Source of the DNA: Pseudonocardia sp. CNS-139
GTDB lineage: Bacteria; Actinomycetota; Actinomycetes; Mycobacteriales; Pseudonocardiaceae
Direction: 5' to 3'
NCBI GenBank assembly: GCA_001942415.1
Contig: MKJX01000227.1
Coordinates: forward strand, 1-33,274
DNA length: 33,274 nt
The notes beneath the pieces were generated by a model that was not told the DNA's origin, searched no databases, and saw only the letters and a list, made by a program, of their open reading frames with translations. Below, in pieces: positions 1 to 7,643 of this stretch (its first letter is position 1; every line of letters starts with the position of its first letter). The position numbers and the translations under genes are program-made.

Positions 1-210
1 GCTCGAACCGCGGGTCCCCGAGGTAGTACCCGTCGTAGTTGCTCAGCAGCACGACGCCGTCCAGACGCAGCTCGTCGAGGGCATGGGTCAGCTCCCCAGG
101 GCGGCGTCGACGTCGGGCAGCGGCAGTGTCGCGAAGGCGCCGAACCGTCCCGGATGGTCGGCGATCACCGCGGCGCAGATCTCGTTCGTCCTGCGGGCCA
201 GCTCCCTGGC
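1..210 (-). pseudogene. Amidohydrolase (ACMSD-like) fragment, 5' part missing
   Basis: Reading leftwards from about 210, the translation runs ARELARRTNEICAAVIADHP, then GRFGAFATLPLPDVDAALG and, after a one-base shift near 96, ELTHALDELRLDGVVLLSNY followed by DGYYLGDPRFE. This is the middle of a TIM-barrel metal-dependent amidohydrolase of the 2-amino-3-carboxymuconate semialdehyde decarboxylase group, where 'GRFG-FATLPLPD' and 'DGVVLL-NY-G-YLGDP' are typical stretches. The shift falls in a run of four G where five would restore the frame. The first half of the protein, including the metal-binding HxH, is absent: upstream the frame passes straight into recombinase sequence. The fragment continues off the left edge. 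It is a gene remnant; the family call is solid, the substrate unknown. Confidence 0.72.
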
Positions 211-652
211 GTCTAGCCGAAGCTCCCGGTAGAGCCGTTCCAGGCTCTCCGGCCTCGTATCCTTCAGCGCCGCGCCGACGTCGCCCAACCCGTCGACCAT
301 CGCGTAGACCTCGGCGTCCGTGACCGCGGTCGGTGCGGGAGCGCCGTCGAGTTCGGCCTGCGCGGCGGCCCGCTGAGCCTGAGCTTCGTTGATCGCGTCG
401 ACCAGCGCACTCGCCCGAGTTGCCCCCGCCGTCCTGCGAGACGACCAGCGCGGCAACGGTCCGATCGACGTTGCGCGGGTCGAACAGGTGGCCGATCCAC
501 GCGTTGAGCGGCTCCACAACGTCCTGCTCGCGCAGGTTGACCGTCCGTGGATGGTCCGCGTGCGCTGCCGCCCCGGGAGCGAGCGTCCGCGCCAGGCACC
601 GGTAGTAGGTCTCGTGCTTGCGGATCACCGCGCCCTGCATCCTCCGACGATG
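211..652 (-). pseudogene. Large serine recombinase, C-terminal remnant
   Basis: From about 640 leftwards one frame gives MQGAVIRKHETYYRCLART, then LREQDVVEPLNAWIGHLFDP and DRTVAALVVSQDGGGNS. A second frame from about 414 to 211 gives ASALVDAINEAQAQRAAAQA and continues to LERLYRELRLD. These match the zinc-ribbon end and coiled-coil tail of large serine integrases/resolvases. Between 'QDGGGNS' and 'ASALVDA' about 30 residues expected in the family are missing and the frame changes, so this is real decay and not only a read error. The N-terminal resolvase catalytic domain is absent. The tail runs directly, in frame, into the amidohydrolase fragment at 210. This suggests a former mobile element whose excision or deletion left a chimaera. 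Confidence 0.7.
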
Positions 653-670
653 CTGCGGTTGCGGAATCCC

Positions 671-1105
671 TCAGCCGAGAGCGCGGTAGAGGGCGCGGAT
701 CAGGGACTCCGCCCGCACCCCGCCGACGATTCCGTGCACGCCGCCGATCTCGCCGCCCTCCATCTTGTTCATGATGAAGGCGAAGGTCATCCGCCGGTCC
801 AGGTCGTTGACGACGATGGAGCCGCCCCAGCCCGACCAGAAGCACAGCCTGCCGTCGGGCAGGTACGGGATGAGCGCTTTGTTCGACAAGGCGTAGCCGA
901 TACCCCAACGGATGGGAATGCCCAGGCAGAGGTCGGTTCCGTTCGCCTGCTCCTCGAAGATCAGGCCGATCGTGTGCGGGGACAGGAGCGTGACCCCGTT
1001 GAACGTTCCGCCGTGGGAGACAACCGACTGTACGGTCACCGCGGATCGGGCGTTGCCCATGCCGTTCGCCCGCGCCGCAGTGGCACGGGACCGCCGCCAC
1101 TCCGA
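671..1105 (-). pseudogene. Serine hydrolase (beta-lactamase fold esterase) C-terminal fragment
   Basis: The frame ending in TGA at 671-673 encodes GNARSAVTVQSVVSHGG, LLSPHTIGLIFEEQANG, PDGRLCFWSGWGGSIVVNDL and DRRMTFAFIMNKM, ending SLIRALYRALG. This is the last ~140 residues of class C beta-lactamase-like esterases (EstB/LipL type), with the conserved G-W-GGS segment near the end. The catalytic SxxK and YxN motifs, which lie in the N-terminal two thirds, are absent. Recognisable homology starts at about 1100 (EWRRS), immediately beside the first palindromic repeat at 1108, so the truncation point and the repeat coincide. It cannot encode an active hydrolase. No start codon with a ribosome binding site is visible. 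Confidence 0.75.
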
Positions 1106-1107
1106 CC

Positions 1108-1210
1108 GCATTATGGCTCCACAATGCACGTCTGGGGGCGGCCCTCAACTGCATTGTGGCTCCACAAGTGTGTGGGGCGCTCCCGAAAGTGCATTATGGC
1201 TCCAGAATGC
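1108..1210. repeat. Three copies of a 20-bp palindromic repeat
   Basis: Copies lie at 1108-1127, 1151-1170 and 1191-1210 (starts 43 and 40 bp apart). The inferred consensus GCATTGTGG-CT-CCACAATGC is a perfect inverted repeat with 9-bp arms. Copy 1 differs by A for G in the left arm, copy 2 in its last three bases, and copy 3 at one base in each arm. The cluster sits between the truncated esterase and the 3' end of the polymerase IV gene. It could act as a bidirectional terminator, a protein-binding array or the end of a mobile element; the sequence alone does not decide. Confidence 0.85.
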
Positions 1211-1230
1211 GTACGTCTACTTCAGGCTCT

Positions 1231-2529
1231 TCAGGGGTCGGCGCGGGTCAGGGTGGGCTCGGCCGAGTCGAACGTCAGTGCGCGGCCGGGGCCGGTGCTC
1301 CGCGTCTCGAACCGCACGGTGACGCGGCCGTGGCCGGCGCCCTGCACCCAGCCGTGCCCGTGCTCGGGGTGGGCGACGTCGTCGCCGGGACGCCACGGCC
1401 GGTCGGCGCCCGGCACGGCCGGGGCCGCGGGCTCGACCGGCTCCGCGACGGGCACCGGTTCCGCCCGGACCGGCTCGAACAGGGCGGGCGGCGGGTCGTC
1501 GCCCAGCCCGGCCAGCGACACCCCGATCAGCCGCACCCCGCCCTCCGGCACGGCCGCCCGCGCGAGCCGCTGCGCCACGGCCGTGAGCACGGCGAGGTCG
1601 GTGCTGGCCGCTGCGGTGGTCTCCGAGCGGCTCGCGGTGACGAAGTCGGCGCTGCGCACCTTCACGGTGACCGTGCGCGCCGCCCGCCCGGACGCGACGA
1701 GCCGCCGGTGCGCGGCCTCGGTCATGCGCGCGACGGCGTCGTGCACGTCGGCCATGGCGGTGAGGTCGGCGTCGAACGTGGTCTCGGCGCTGACCTGCTT
1801 CGCCGCGCCGCGCGGGGCGACCGGGCGGTCGTCCACCCCGCGGGCCAGCCGGTGCAGCTCGGTGCCCACCGCCGTGCCGAGCAGCCCGGTGACCTCGCGC
1901 AGGTCCATCGCGGCGAGCTCGCCGACCGTGCGGACGCCGAACTTGAGCAGCGCCGCCTCCGCCACCGGCCCGACGCCCCACAGCGACCGCACCGGCAGCG
2001 GACCCAGCACGGCCCGTTCCTCGTCGGGCGCGACGACCCGCAGCCCGTCCGGTTTGGCCAGCTCGGACGCGATCTTGGCGAGCTGCTTGCCCGACCCCGC
2101 GCCGACCGACGCCGGCAGCCCCGACGCCGCACGCACGTCCGCCCGCAGCCGGGCGCCGAACGCCTCGACCTCCGCCGCGGACGCCCCGGCCAGCGCCGGC
2201 GGCTCCAGGAACGCCTCGTCCAGCGACACCGGCTCGACCACGGGCGCGGCCGCGCCGAGCACGCCCATCACCCGCTCGGACAGCGCCTGGTAGAGCACGA
2301 ACCGGGCGGGCAGCACCACGGCGTGCGGGCACAGCCGGCGGGCCTGGCCCATCGGCATCGCCGAGCGCGCCCCGAACACCCGCGCCTGGTAGCTCGCCCC
2401 GGCGACCACCGCCCGCGGCCCCAGCCCGCCGACCAGCACCGGCCGGTCCCGCAGCGTCGGCCGGGTGAGCTGCTCGGCCGAGGCGAAGAACGCGTCCATG
2501 TCCAGGTGCAGGACCCAGCGCGCCGCCAC
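1231..2529 (-). CDS. dinB: DNA polymerase IV (Y-family translesion polymerase)
   Basis: A 432-residue complete protein. The catalytic acidic residues are visible in LHLDMDAFFAS near residue 8 and in SLDEAFL near residue 103. SVGAGSGKQLAKIASELAKP and LWGVGPVAEAALLKFGVRTV correspond to the palm and helix-hairpin-helix regions, and the little-finger domain follows. The final ~60 residues (HPEHGHGWVQGAGHGRVTVRF) form the small SH3-like C-terminal extension common in actinobacterial copies; a beta-clamp motif was not identified. The GTG at 2529 is chosen because no other in-frame start precedes the MAARWVLHLDMD block; a GGAGAG lies 11 nt upstream. The role is low-fidelity bypass synthesis. It diverges from the flavoprotein gene at 2589. 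The frame is intact. Confidence 0.95.
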   Translation of the reverse strand: MAARWVLHLDMDAFFASAEQLTRPTLRDRPVLVGGLGPRAVVAGASYQARVFGARSAMPMGQARRLCPHAVVLPARFVLYQALSERVMGVLGAAAPVVEPVSLDEAFLEPPALAGASAAEVEAFGARLRADVRAASGLPASVGAGSGKQLAKIASELAKPDGLRVVAPDEERAVLGPLPVRSLWGVGPVAEAALLKFGVRTVGELAAMDLREVTGLLGTAVGTELHRLARGVDDRPVAPRGAAKQVSAETTFDADLTAMADVHDAVARMTEAAHRRLVASGRAARTVTVKVRSADFVTASRSETTAAASTDLAVLTAVAQRLARAAVPEGGVRLIGVSLAGLGDDPPPALFEPVRAEPVPVAEPVEPAAPAVPGADRPWRPGDDVAHPEHGHGWVQGAGHGRVTVRFETRSTGPGRALTFDSAEPTLTRADP

Positions 2530-2574
2530 GGCGCCATCATCTCTCCGGCCACCGACACACGTGCGGCACTCGCG

Positions 2575-2580
2575 TAGCGT
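2575..2580 (+). promoter_or_regulatory. -10 box TAGCGT, leaderless promoter
   Basis: TAGCGT ends 8 nt before GTG 2589 but only 2 nt before GTG 2583. Transcription starting about 7 nt after the box would make GTG 2589 the leaderless start. Confidence 0.5.
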
Positions 2581-2588
2581 CGGTGATC

Positions 2589-3214
2589 GTGGACCCCAAC
2601 GAGATCACCACCGCCGCCGACCTGGAGGCGCTCGTCGGCACGCCGATCCGGCGCGCGCCGAGAAGGTCCGGCCGTCGCTCGACCAGGTCGACCGCGAATG
2701 GCTCGGCCGCTCCCCGTTCTGCCTGGTCGCCACGAGCGACGCGGACGGCCGCTGCGACGTCTCGCCGAAGGGCGACCCGGCCGGGTTCCTCACCCACGTC
2801 CTCGACGACCGGACGCTCGCGATCCCGGAGCGGCCCGGCAACCGGCGTGTCGACGGCTTCCGCAACGTGCTCGCCAACCCGCACGTCGGCCTGATCTTCC
2901 TGATCCCGGGCCGCGGCGACACGCTGCGCGTCAACGGCGCGGCCCGCCTGGTGCGCGACGCGCCGTACTTCGACGCGCTGGTCGTGAAGGGCCACCGGCC
3001 GCTGCTCGCGCTGGAGGTGGCGATCGAGGAGGTCTTCTACCACTGCCCGAAGGCGTTCATGCGCGCCGGGCTGTGGCAGCCCGAGACGTGGGACGTCGAG
3101 GCGGTGCCGTCGCGCGCGACGATCGCGAAGGCCGTCGAGCGCAAGGACGACCCGATCGAGGTGCTGGAGGCCTACTACGGCCCGTCGTACGGGGAGCGGC
3201 TCTACCAGGCCTGA
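2589..3214 (+). CDS. Pyridoxamine 5'-phosphate oxidase-family flavoprotein (one frameshift)
   Basis: About 209 residues of a split-barrel FMN-binding protein: DPNEITTAADLEALVGTPI, then after a one-base loss near 2660 AEKVRPSLDQVDREWLGRSP, FCLVATSDADGRCDVSPKGD, IPERPGNRRVDGFRNVLANP, IPGRGDTLRVNGAARLVRDA. 'CDVSPKGDP' and 'RPGNRR-DG--N' are hallmarks of the MSMEG_1024-type group, whose members reduce small molecules or have unknown substrates. Restoring one G in 'GCG[G]CC' gives a continuous reading frame, so sequencing error is likely. GTG 2589 is preferred over GTG 2583 because of the -10 box spacing. The stop overlaps the stop of the convergent phosphopantetheinyl transferase gene by 13 bp. 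Confidence 0.85.
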
Positions 3215-3906
3215 AGGACGCCGGCGAGCAGCGCGTCGCCGTCGGCCACCTCGACCTGCACCGGGTCGGCGCCCAGGCCGGCGATCGCGGCCCGGTAGCC
3301 CGGTGCGGGCCGCAGGTCACGCAGCCACACCGGCCCGGCCGGCGCGCCCTCGCCCGTCCAGGCGACGACGCCGGACGGGCCCAGCGTGATGTCGGACATC
3401 GGGCTGGACAGGCCTCTGCCGGTGGCCTTGAGCAGCGCCTCCTTGCGCGTCCACAGCACGAAGAACGACTCCGGGTCGGGCGCGGACTCGGCGGGGGAGC
3501 AGGCGTGCGCGGCGAGCGCGGGCAGGTCGGCCAGCGCGCGCTCCTCCTCCACGTCCAGCCCGACCGGCCCGCCGTGGTGCACCGCGACGCCGACGAGCCC
3601 ACCGGCGTGCGTCAGCGAGAAGCCGGGCCCGCCGGGCAGCACGGGTTTGCCGTGCTGTTGCCCGCAGTGGCAGGTGCGGTCGAACACCAGGTCGGCGGCC
3701 GGGCGGCCGACGGCGGCGCCCAGCGCGAGCCGGGTGAGCGCGTGCGCGGCGAGGTAACGGGCCTGGTCGGCGGGCCGCCGGAACCGGGCCATCCGGGCCC
3801 GTTCGTGGGCGTCGAGCAGCGCAGCGAGCCCGCCGGCCCCACCGTCGTCGGACGGGGCGACGGGCCGGGCCCACCAGACGACGGTCGCGGAGTGCACGCC
3901 GCCCAT
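3202..3906 (-). CDS. 4'-phosphopantetheinyl transferase (Sfp type)
   Basis: A 234-residue protein beginning MGGVHSATVVWWARPV. It transfers phosphopantetheine from CoA to carrier proteins of polyketide, peptide or fatty-acid synthases. Visible motifs: FSLTHAGGLVGVAV (substrate region), VGLDVEEE with the Mg-binding D-x-E, and FVLWTRKEALLKATGRGL, the W-x-RKEA-x-K signature. CHCGQQHGKPVL matches the 'G-PKP' region. Size and motif order fit the Sfp/Gsp group rather than AcpS. GTG 3912 is an alternative start two codons upstream; no strong SD is seen. No synthase gene lies in the window, so its partner is elsewhere. It diverges from the peroxidase gene; the frame is intact. Confidence 0.92.
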   Translation of the reverse strand: MGGVHSATVVWWARPVAPSDDGGAGGLAALLDAHERARMARFRRPADQARYLAAHALTRLALGAAVGRPAADLVFDRTCHCGQQHGKPVLPGGPGFSLTHAGGLVGVAVHHGGPVGLDVEEERALADLPALAAHACSPAESAPDPESFFVLWTRKEALLKATGRGLSSPMSDITLGPSGVVAWTGEGAPAGPVWLRDLRPAPGYRAAIAGLGADPVQVEVADGDALLAGVLQAW

Positions 3907-3927
3907 CGTCACACGGCGGGATCGAAA

Positions 3928-3944
3928 CCGGATCAGGCATCCGG
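3928..3944. promoter_or_regulatory. Palindrome CCGGAT-CAGGC-ATCCGG between divergent genes
   Basis: A perfect 6-bp inverted repeat with a 5-bp centre lies 22 bp upstream of the phosphopantetheinyl transferase start and 110 bp upstream of the peroxidase start. It may be an operator for either gene. No regulator is implied by the neighbours. Confidence 0.35.
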
Positions 3945-4053
3945 ACCGGGCTGAGGCGGTTGTCCGGATTTCTTGTACGCAAACGTGGGGGGTGTCCCTC
4001 TTCCTCTCGTCGCCGGGCTTGCGGCGGCGCGACCGACTGGCGAGAGGACCACC

Positions 4054-5949
4054 ATGGCACGGCTGTCCCACGGCAAGGTCATCAGCGGACCGAACACGGC
4101 GGCAGGCGCGCCGGTCGATCTGCACGACTTCGACTTCCTGTTCCCCCAGCTGCAGGACGACCCGGCGAACCTGCTGCCCGAGTCGCCGGACACGGTGAAG
4201 AAGCTCAAGGATCTGGGCGCGGTGATGGTGGACCCCGCCCTCGGCGACGTGCCCGACGAGACGAACAACTCGGAGGTCGCCGCCGTCTACACCTACTTCG
4301 GGCAGTTCGTCGACCACGACATCACCCTGGAGGCGGGCACGGTCGGCGCCACCGGCCTGGTCGCCGACGGTCTGGAGCCGCTGCCCGTCGAGGAGATCAG
4401 GAACGACCTGCGGAACACGCGCACGGCCACGCTGGACCTGGACAGCCTCTACGACGCGCCGGCGCCGCGGGAGCCCGGCAACCCGGACCGGATGGACATC
4501 GGCGACGTCACGTCGCTCGGCGGCGGCGCTCCACCGCAACAGCGTCCGCCGCGGGCCGTGGGGGACGACAAGAACGACCTGAAGCGCAAGGGCCCCAGCA
4601 GTGATCCGCTGGTCGACCGCGAGGCGCTGATCGGCGACCCGCGCAACGACGAGAACACGATCATCTCCCAGCTGCACGTCGCTTTCCTCAAGGCCCACAA
4701 CACGCTGGTGGACGAGGGCCGCAGCTTCGACGAGGCCCGCCGGATCCTGCGCCAGCACTACCAGCACATCGTGGTGCACGACTATCTGAACCAGATCTGC
4801 GACGAGACGATCGTGGCCGACGTCGTGGACCAGGGGAACCGCTGGTTCGACCCGTTCGCCGCGCCGTTCTTCATGCCTCTGGAGTTCGCGGTGGCGGGCT
4901 TCCGGTTCGGCCACACGATGGTCCGCGCCAGCTACGACTTCAACCTGAACTTCAACCTCTCGAGGCCCCCGGCACGTTCCCGGCCACGCTCGATCTCCTG
5001 TTCACGTTCAGCGCGCTGGGGGGCCAGCTCGGAGGCTCCGCCACGCTGCCCGACAACTGGATCGTGGAGTGGGAGAACCTCGCCGGCGGGAACGTGCCGG
5101 CCGGTGGCATGGCCCGCCGGTTCGACACGCGGCTGGCCGGGCCGAACACCGCGCTCTTCAGCCTCAACGACGAGACGGGCGCGAACCTCCCGGGCCTGGC
5201 CGCGATGCTCTCCGCCCGCAACCTGCTGCGCGGCTACCTGCTGCGCATGCCCACCGGGCAGGCCGTGGCGGCCACGCTCGGCCGCACCCCGCTCAGCTCC
5301 GCCGAGCTGATCGCCGCCGCCGGACCCGACCAGGAGGCGGCGCTCACCGCGGGCGGCTTCGACACGCGGACGCCGCTGTGGTTCTACGTGCTCGCCGAGG
5401 CCAAGGCCCTGGGGAACGACGGGAAGCGCCTGGGCCCGGTGGGCAGCACGATCGTCGCCGAGGTGCTGGTCGGGCTGGCCCGGCGCAGCGCCGACTCGAT
5501 CATGCGCATCCCGGGGTGGCTGCCCGGCCTGCCGTCGCTGCACCCCGGCCGCTTCGAGCTGGCCGACCTGCTGCGCTACGCCGGGGTGCTCGCCGGCGGC
5601 CCGCCCGCCACCGTGTACACGGTGCAGGCGGGCGACACGCTGTCCGGTATCGCCGCCGACCGGCTCGGCTCGGCCGCGCGCTGGCCGGAGGTCTTCGCCC
5701 GCAACCGGGCCGTGCTCGCCCGGCCGGACCGGATCTTCCCCGGCCAGAGGCTGTACCTGCGACCGGCCCGGCGCTCGAGCCGCAGCTGCGCTTCCACGTC
5801 GTCGCCCCCGGGTGAGACGCTAGCGGGATCGCCCGCGACCACCTCGACAGCGCGTCGCGGTGGCCGGAGATCTTCGCCCTCAACGGCAGCATCCTCACCA
5901 ACCCCGACGTCATCGTGGTCGGCAGGTGCTCCAGCTGCCGCCCAAGTAG
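4054..5949 (+). CDS. Animal-type haem peroxidase with two C-terminal LysM domains (frameshifted)
   Basis: About 630 residues from ATG 4054 (GAGAGGA 5 nt upstream). QFVDHDITLE holds the distal Q84, D87 and H88 of the peroxidase/cyclooxygenase superfamily, as in myeloperoxidase. FRFGHTMVRASYDFN carries the proximal histidine. After a one-base loss near 4960 the domain continues to GRFELADLLRYAGVLAG. LysM 1 follows at 5612-5757 (YTVQAGDTLSGIAADRLGSA). A second LysM at about 5785-5940 is readable only across small indels near 5765, 5812, 5832 and 5927: FHVVAPGETLAGIARDHLDS and WPEIFALNGSILTNPDVIVV. No signal peptide is evident. LysM repeats bind peptidoglycan or chitin, which suggests, as inference, a wall-associated oxidative enzyme. 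The indels look like base errors. Confidence 0.82.
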
Positions 5950-5964
5950 GGACCCCGGGACAGG

Positions 5965-6002
5965 GGTACCGCCGGCCTCGTGGACGCGAAGCCGGCGGTA
6001 CC
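5965..6002. terminator. Stem-loop downstream of the peroxidase gene
   Basis: GGTACCGCCGGC (5965-5976) pairs perfectly with GCCGGCGGTACC (5991-6002) around a 14-nt loop, 16 bp after the stop codon. There is no U-tract, as is usual in actinobacteria. It could also end transcription of the opposing small gene. Confidence 0.7.
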
Positions 6003-6024
6003 TGCCGGGTCACCAACCCGGCGG

Positions 6025-6051
6025 ATCAACCCGTGCGGCGCACCGGTTGAT
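6025..6051. terminator. Second stem-loop at the end of the small minus-strand ORF
   Basis: ATCAACC-C-GTGC-GGC-GCAC-C-GGTTGAT folds into a 7+4 bp stem with one mismatch. It overlaps a stop codon (6026-6028) of one minus-strand frame and faces the hairpin at 5965, giving two back-to-back structures between converging genes. Confidence 0.5.
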
Positions 6052-6257
6052 ACGGCGGCCCTGCGCGGCGCGGGCGCGGCCCCGGGAGCCCGCGTGGACG
6101 GCTCCGCTCGGCGCCTGCTTGCCCGCACGGCCGCGCCGGGCCGCCCGGTTGGCCGCGCCGGTTCGGCGTCGGCGGGGTTCGCCTGGTCCTCGGGGCTCGC
6201 GCCGAGCACGTCGGGCAGGGCGTCGGCACCGAGGTCGGACGGGAAGGGATCACGCAT
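6026..6257 (-). CDS. Small hypothetical protein with a strong ribosome binding site
   Basis: ATG 6257 is preceded by a perfect AGGAGG with a 5-nt spacer, better than most genes in this window. The N-terminus MRDPFPSDLGADALPDVLGA and SPEDQANPADAEPARPTG is acidic and proline-rich; the downstream part is arginine-rich. The 3' end is uncertain. The open frame runs to 5910, through both hairpins and into the peroxidase 3' end. A one-base slip would instead end it at TGA 6026-6028 (PPYQPVRRTG), inside a hairpin; that end is used here. No family is recognised. It could be a small secreted, precursor or regulatory peptide, but nothing in the sequence fixes a role. Confidence 0.4.
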
Positions 6258-6462
6258 GGAGGCCTCCTGGAGATGACGGGCCGGCGCAGCACGCGGAGAC
6301 GGGCCCGGGGATGCCGGGGCCGGCCGGTGGGCTGGGTCGGGTGCGGCCGGGCGGGACGGGCCCGGGCCGCTGCTGCCGCCGTGAAAGGCGGTCCGTCGCT
6401 AGAGGCGCATGAGAAGGACCATACGGACGGCGAACACGGTGTGCCACGGATTTACCGGCGGC

Positions 6463-6468
6463 TACCGT
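6463..6468 (+). promoter_or_regulatory. -10 box TACCGT, leaderless promoter
   Basis: TACCGT lies 7 nt before GTG 6476 and no SD is visible, so the FAD oxidoreductase mRNA probably begins at or next to its start codon. Confidence 0.5.
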
Positions 6469-6475
6469 CGGGCCC

Positions 6476-7610
6476 GTGACCAGCGCATCCGATGTCGTGG
6501 TGATCGGCGGCGGGATGGCCGGGGCGTCCGTCGCCTACGAGCTCGCCGCCACCCGGTCGGTCGTGCTGCTGGAGGCCGAGCCGGAGCTGGCGCGGCACTC
6601 GACGTCCCGGTCGGCGGCCACGTACATCCCCGGCCACGGCCCGGGCCCGGTCCGGACGCTGATCGCGGCGAGCGGCCCGCGGTTCGCCGCGCTCGTCGCC
6701 GAGCTGGACGCTCCGCCGCTGCTGCGGCCGCGTCCGGTGCTGCACGTCGCCGTCGACGCCGCGGGGGAGGCGGAGCTGGCCGCGCAGCTCGCGGAGCAGG
6801 CGGGGGAGCCGGGGGCGCCGGTGCCGCTCGACCCGGCCGCCGCCCAGCGCCGCTGTCCCGCGCTCGCGCCCGGGGTCGTGCGGGCGGCCGCCGTGGTCGA
6901 GGGCGCCGCCGACATCGAGGCCGAGACCCTGCACCAGGCGTACGTCCGGGGGCTGCGGCGGCGGGGCGGCACGGTGCGGACCGGGGCGCGGGTCGCGGCG
7001 GTCGAGCGCGCGGGCACCGGCTGGCGCGTGCACACCGCGGACGGCGCCGGACCGGTCGACGCGGCCGACGTCGTCGACGCGGCCGGGGCCTGGGCGGACG
7101 TGGTCGCGGGCCGGGCCGGCGTCCCCTGCATCGGGCTCACGCCCTACCGCCGCACGATCGCGGTGGTGCGGGTGCCGGACCCGGCCCGGCTGCGCGCTCC
7201 GGACGGCCCGCTGCCGATGGTGCTGGAGGCGCGCGAGCGGTTCTACTTCAAGGCCGAGGGCGACGGGCTGCTGGTCAGCCCGGCCGACGAGACGCGCGTC
7301 GCGCCGCACGATGCCCGCCCCGGCGAGCTGGACGTCGCGGCGGGCCTGGAGCGCGTCGAGGCCGTCACCGGGCTGGGTCTGCGCTCGGTGCGCACGAGCT
7401 GGGCCGGGCTGCGGTCGTCGTGCCCGACCGGGGGCGGTGGTGGGGGCGTGGCCGGAGCACCCCGGGTTCTGGTTCTGCGCCGGTCAGGGCGGTGCCGGGA
7501 TCGAGACGGCACCGGCGCTGGCGGCGTTCGCGGCGGCCGTCGTGACCGGTGACGCCGTGCCCCCGGACATTTCCCTCGATCGGGCGACGCTGTCACCGGT
7601 CCGCCTGTAA
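6476..7610 (+). CDS. FAD-dependent oxidoreductase, DAO family (frameshifted near the end)
   Basis: About 378 residues. The N-terminal DVVVIGGGMAGASVAYELAA is the G-x-G-x-x-G dinucleotide fold for FAD. STSRSAATYIPGHGPGPVR resembles the flavin-contact segment of glycine/sarcosine/D-amino-acid oxidases. TPYRRTIAVVRVP and FYFKAEGDGLLVSPADETRV form the substrate domain. Two one-base losses (about 7415 and 7440) separate SVRTSWAGLR from GAVVGAWPEHPGFWFCAGQG and GAGIETAPALAAFAAAVV; the joined sequence SFVPDRGAVVGAWPEH fits the family. The later break lies in a G run. The substrate is unknown. The stop TAA is part of a palindrome in front of the P450 gene, so the two genes are closely linked. Confidence 0.85.
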
Positions 7611-7622
7611 GCTAGCGCTTAC
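7607..7622. promoter_or_regulatory. Operator-like palindrome GTAAGC-TAGC-GCTTAC
   Basis: A perfect 6-bp inverted repeat with a 4-bp centre contains the stop codon of the oxidoreductase gene and ends 12 bp before the P450 ribosome binding site. Size and position fit a TetR- or GntR-type operator. No such regulator gene lies next to it. Confidence 0.45.
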
Positions 7623-7643
7623 ATCCGCGGCTGAAGGAGACCG

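Noticed and set aside
3202..4914. A 570-residue minus-strand ORF fused to the phosphopantetheinyl transferase
   Set aside because: The upstream 336 codons are antisense of the peroxidase gene and show no family pattern; the enzyme starts at about 3906.
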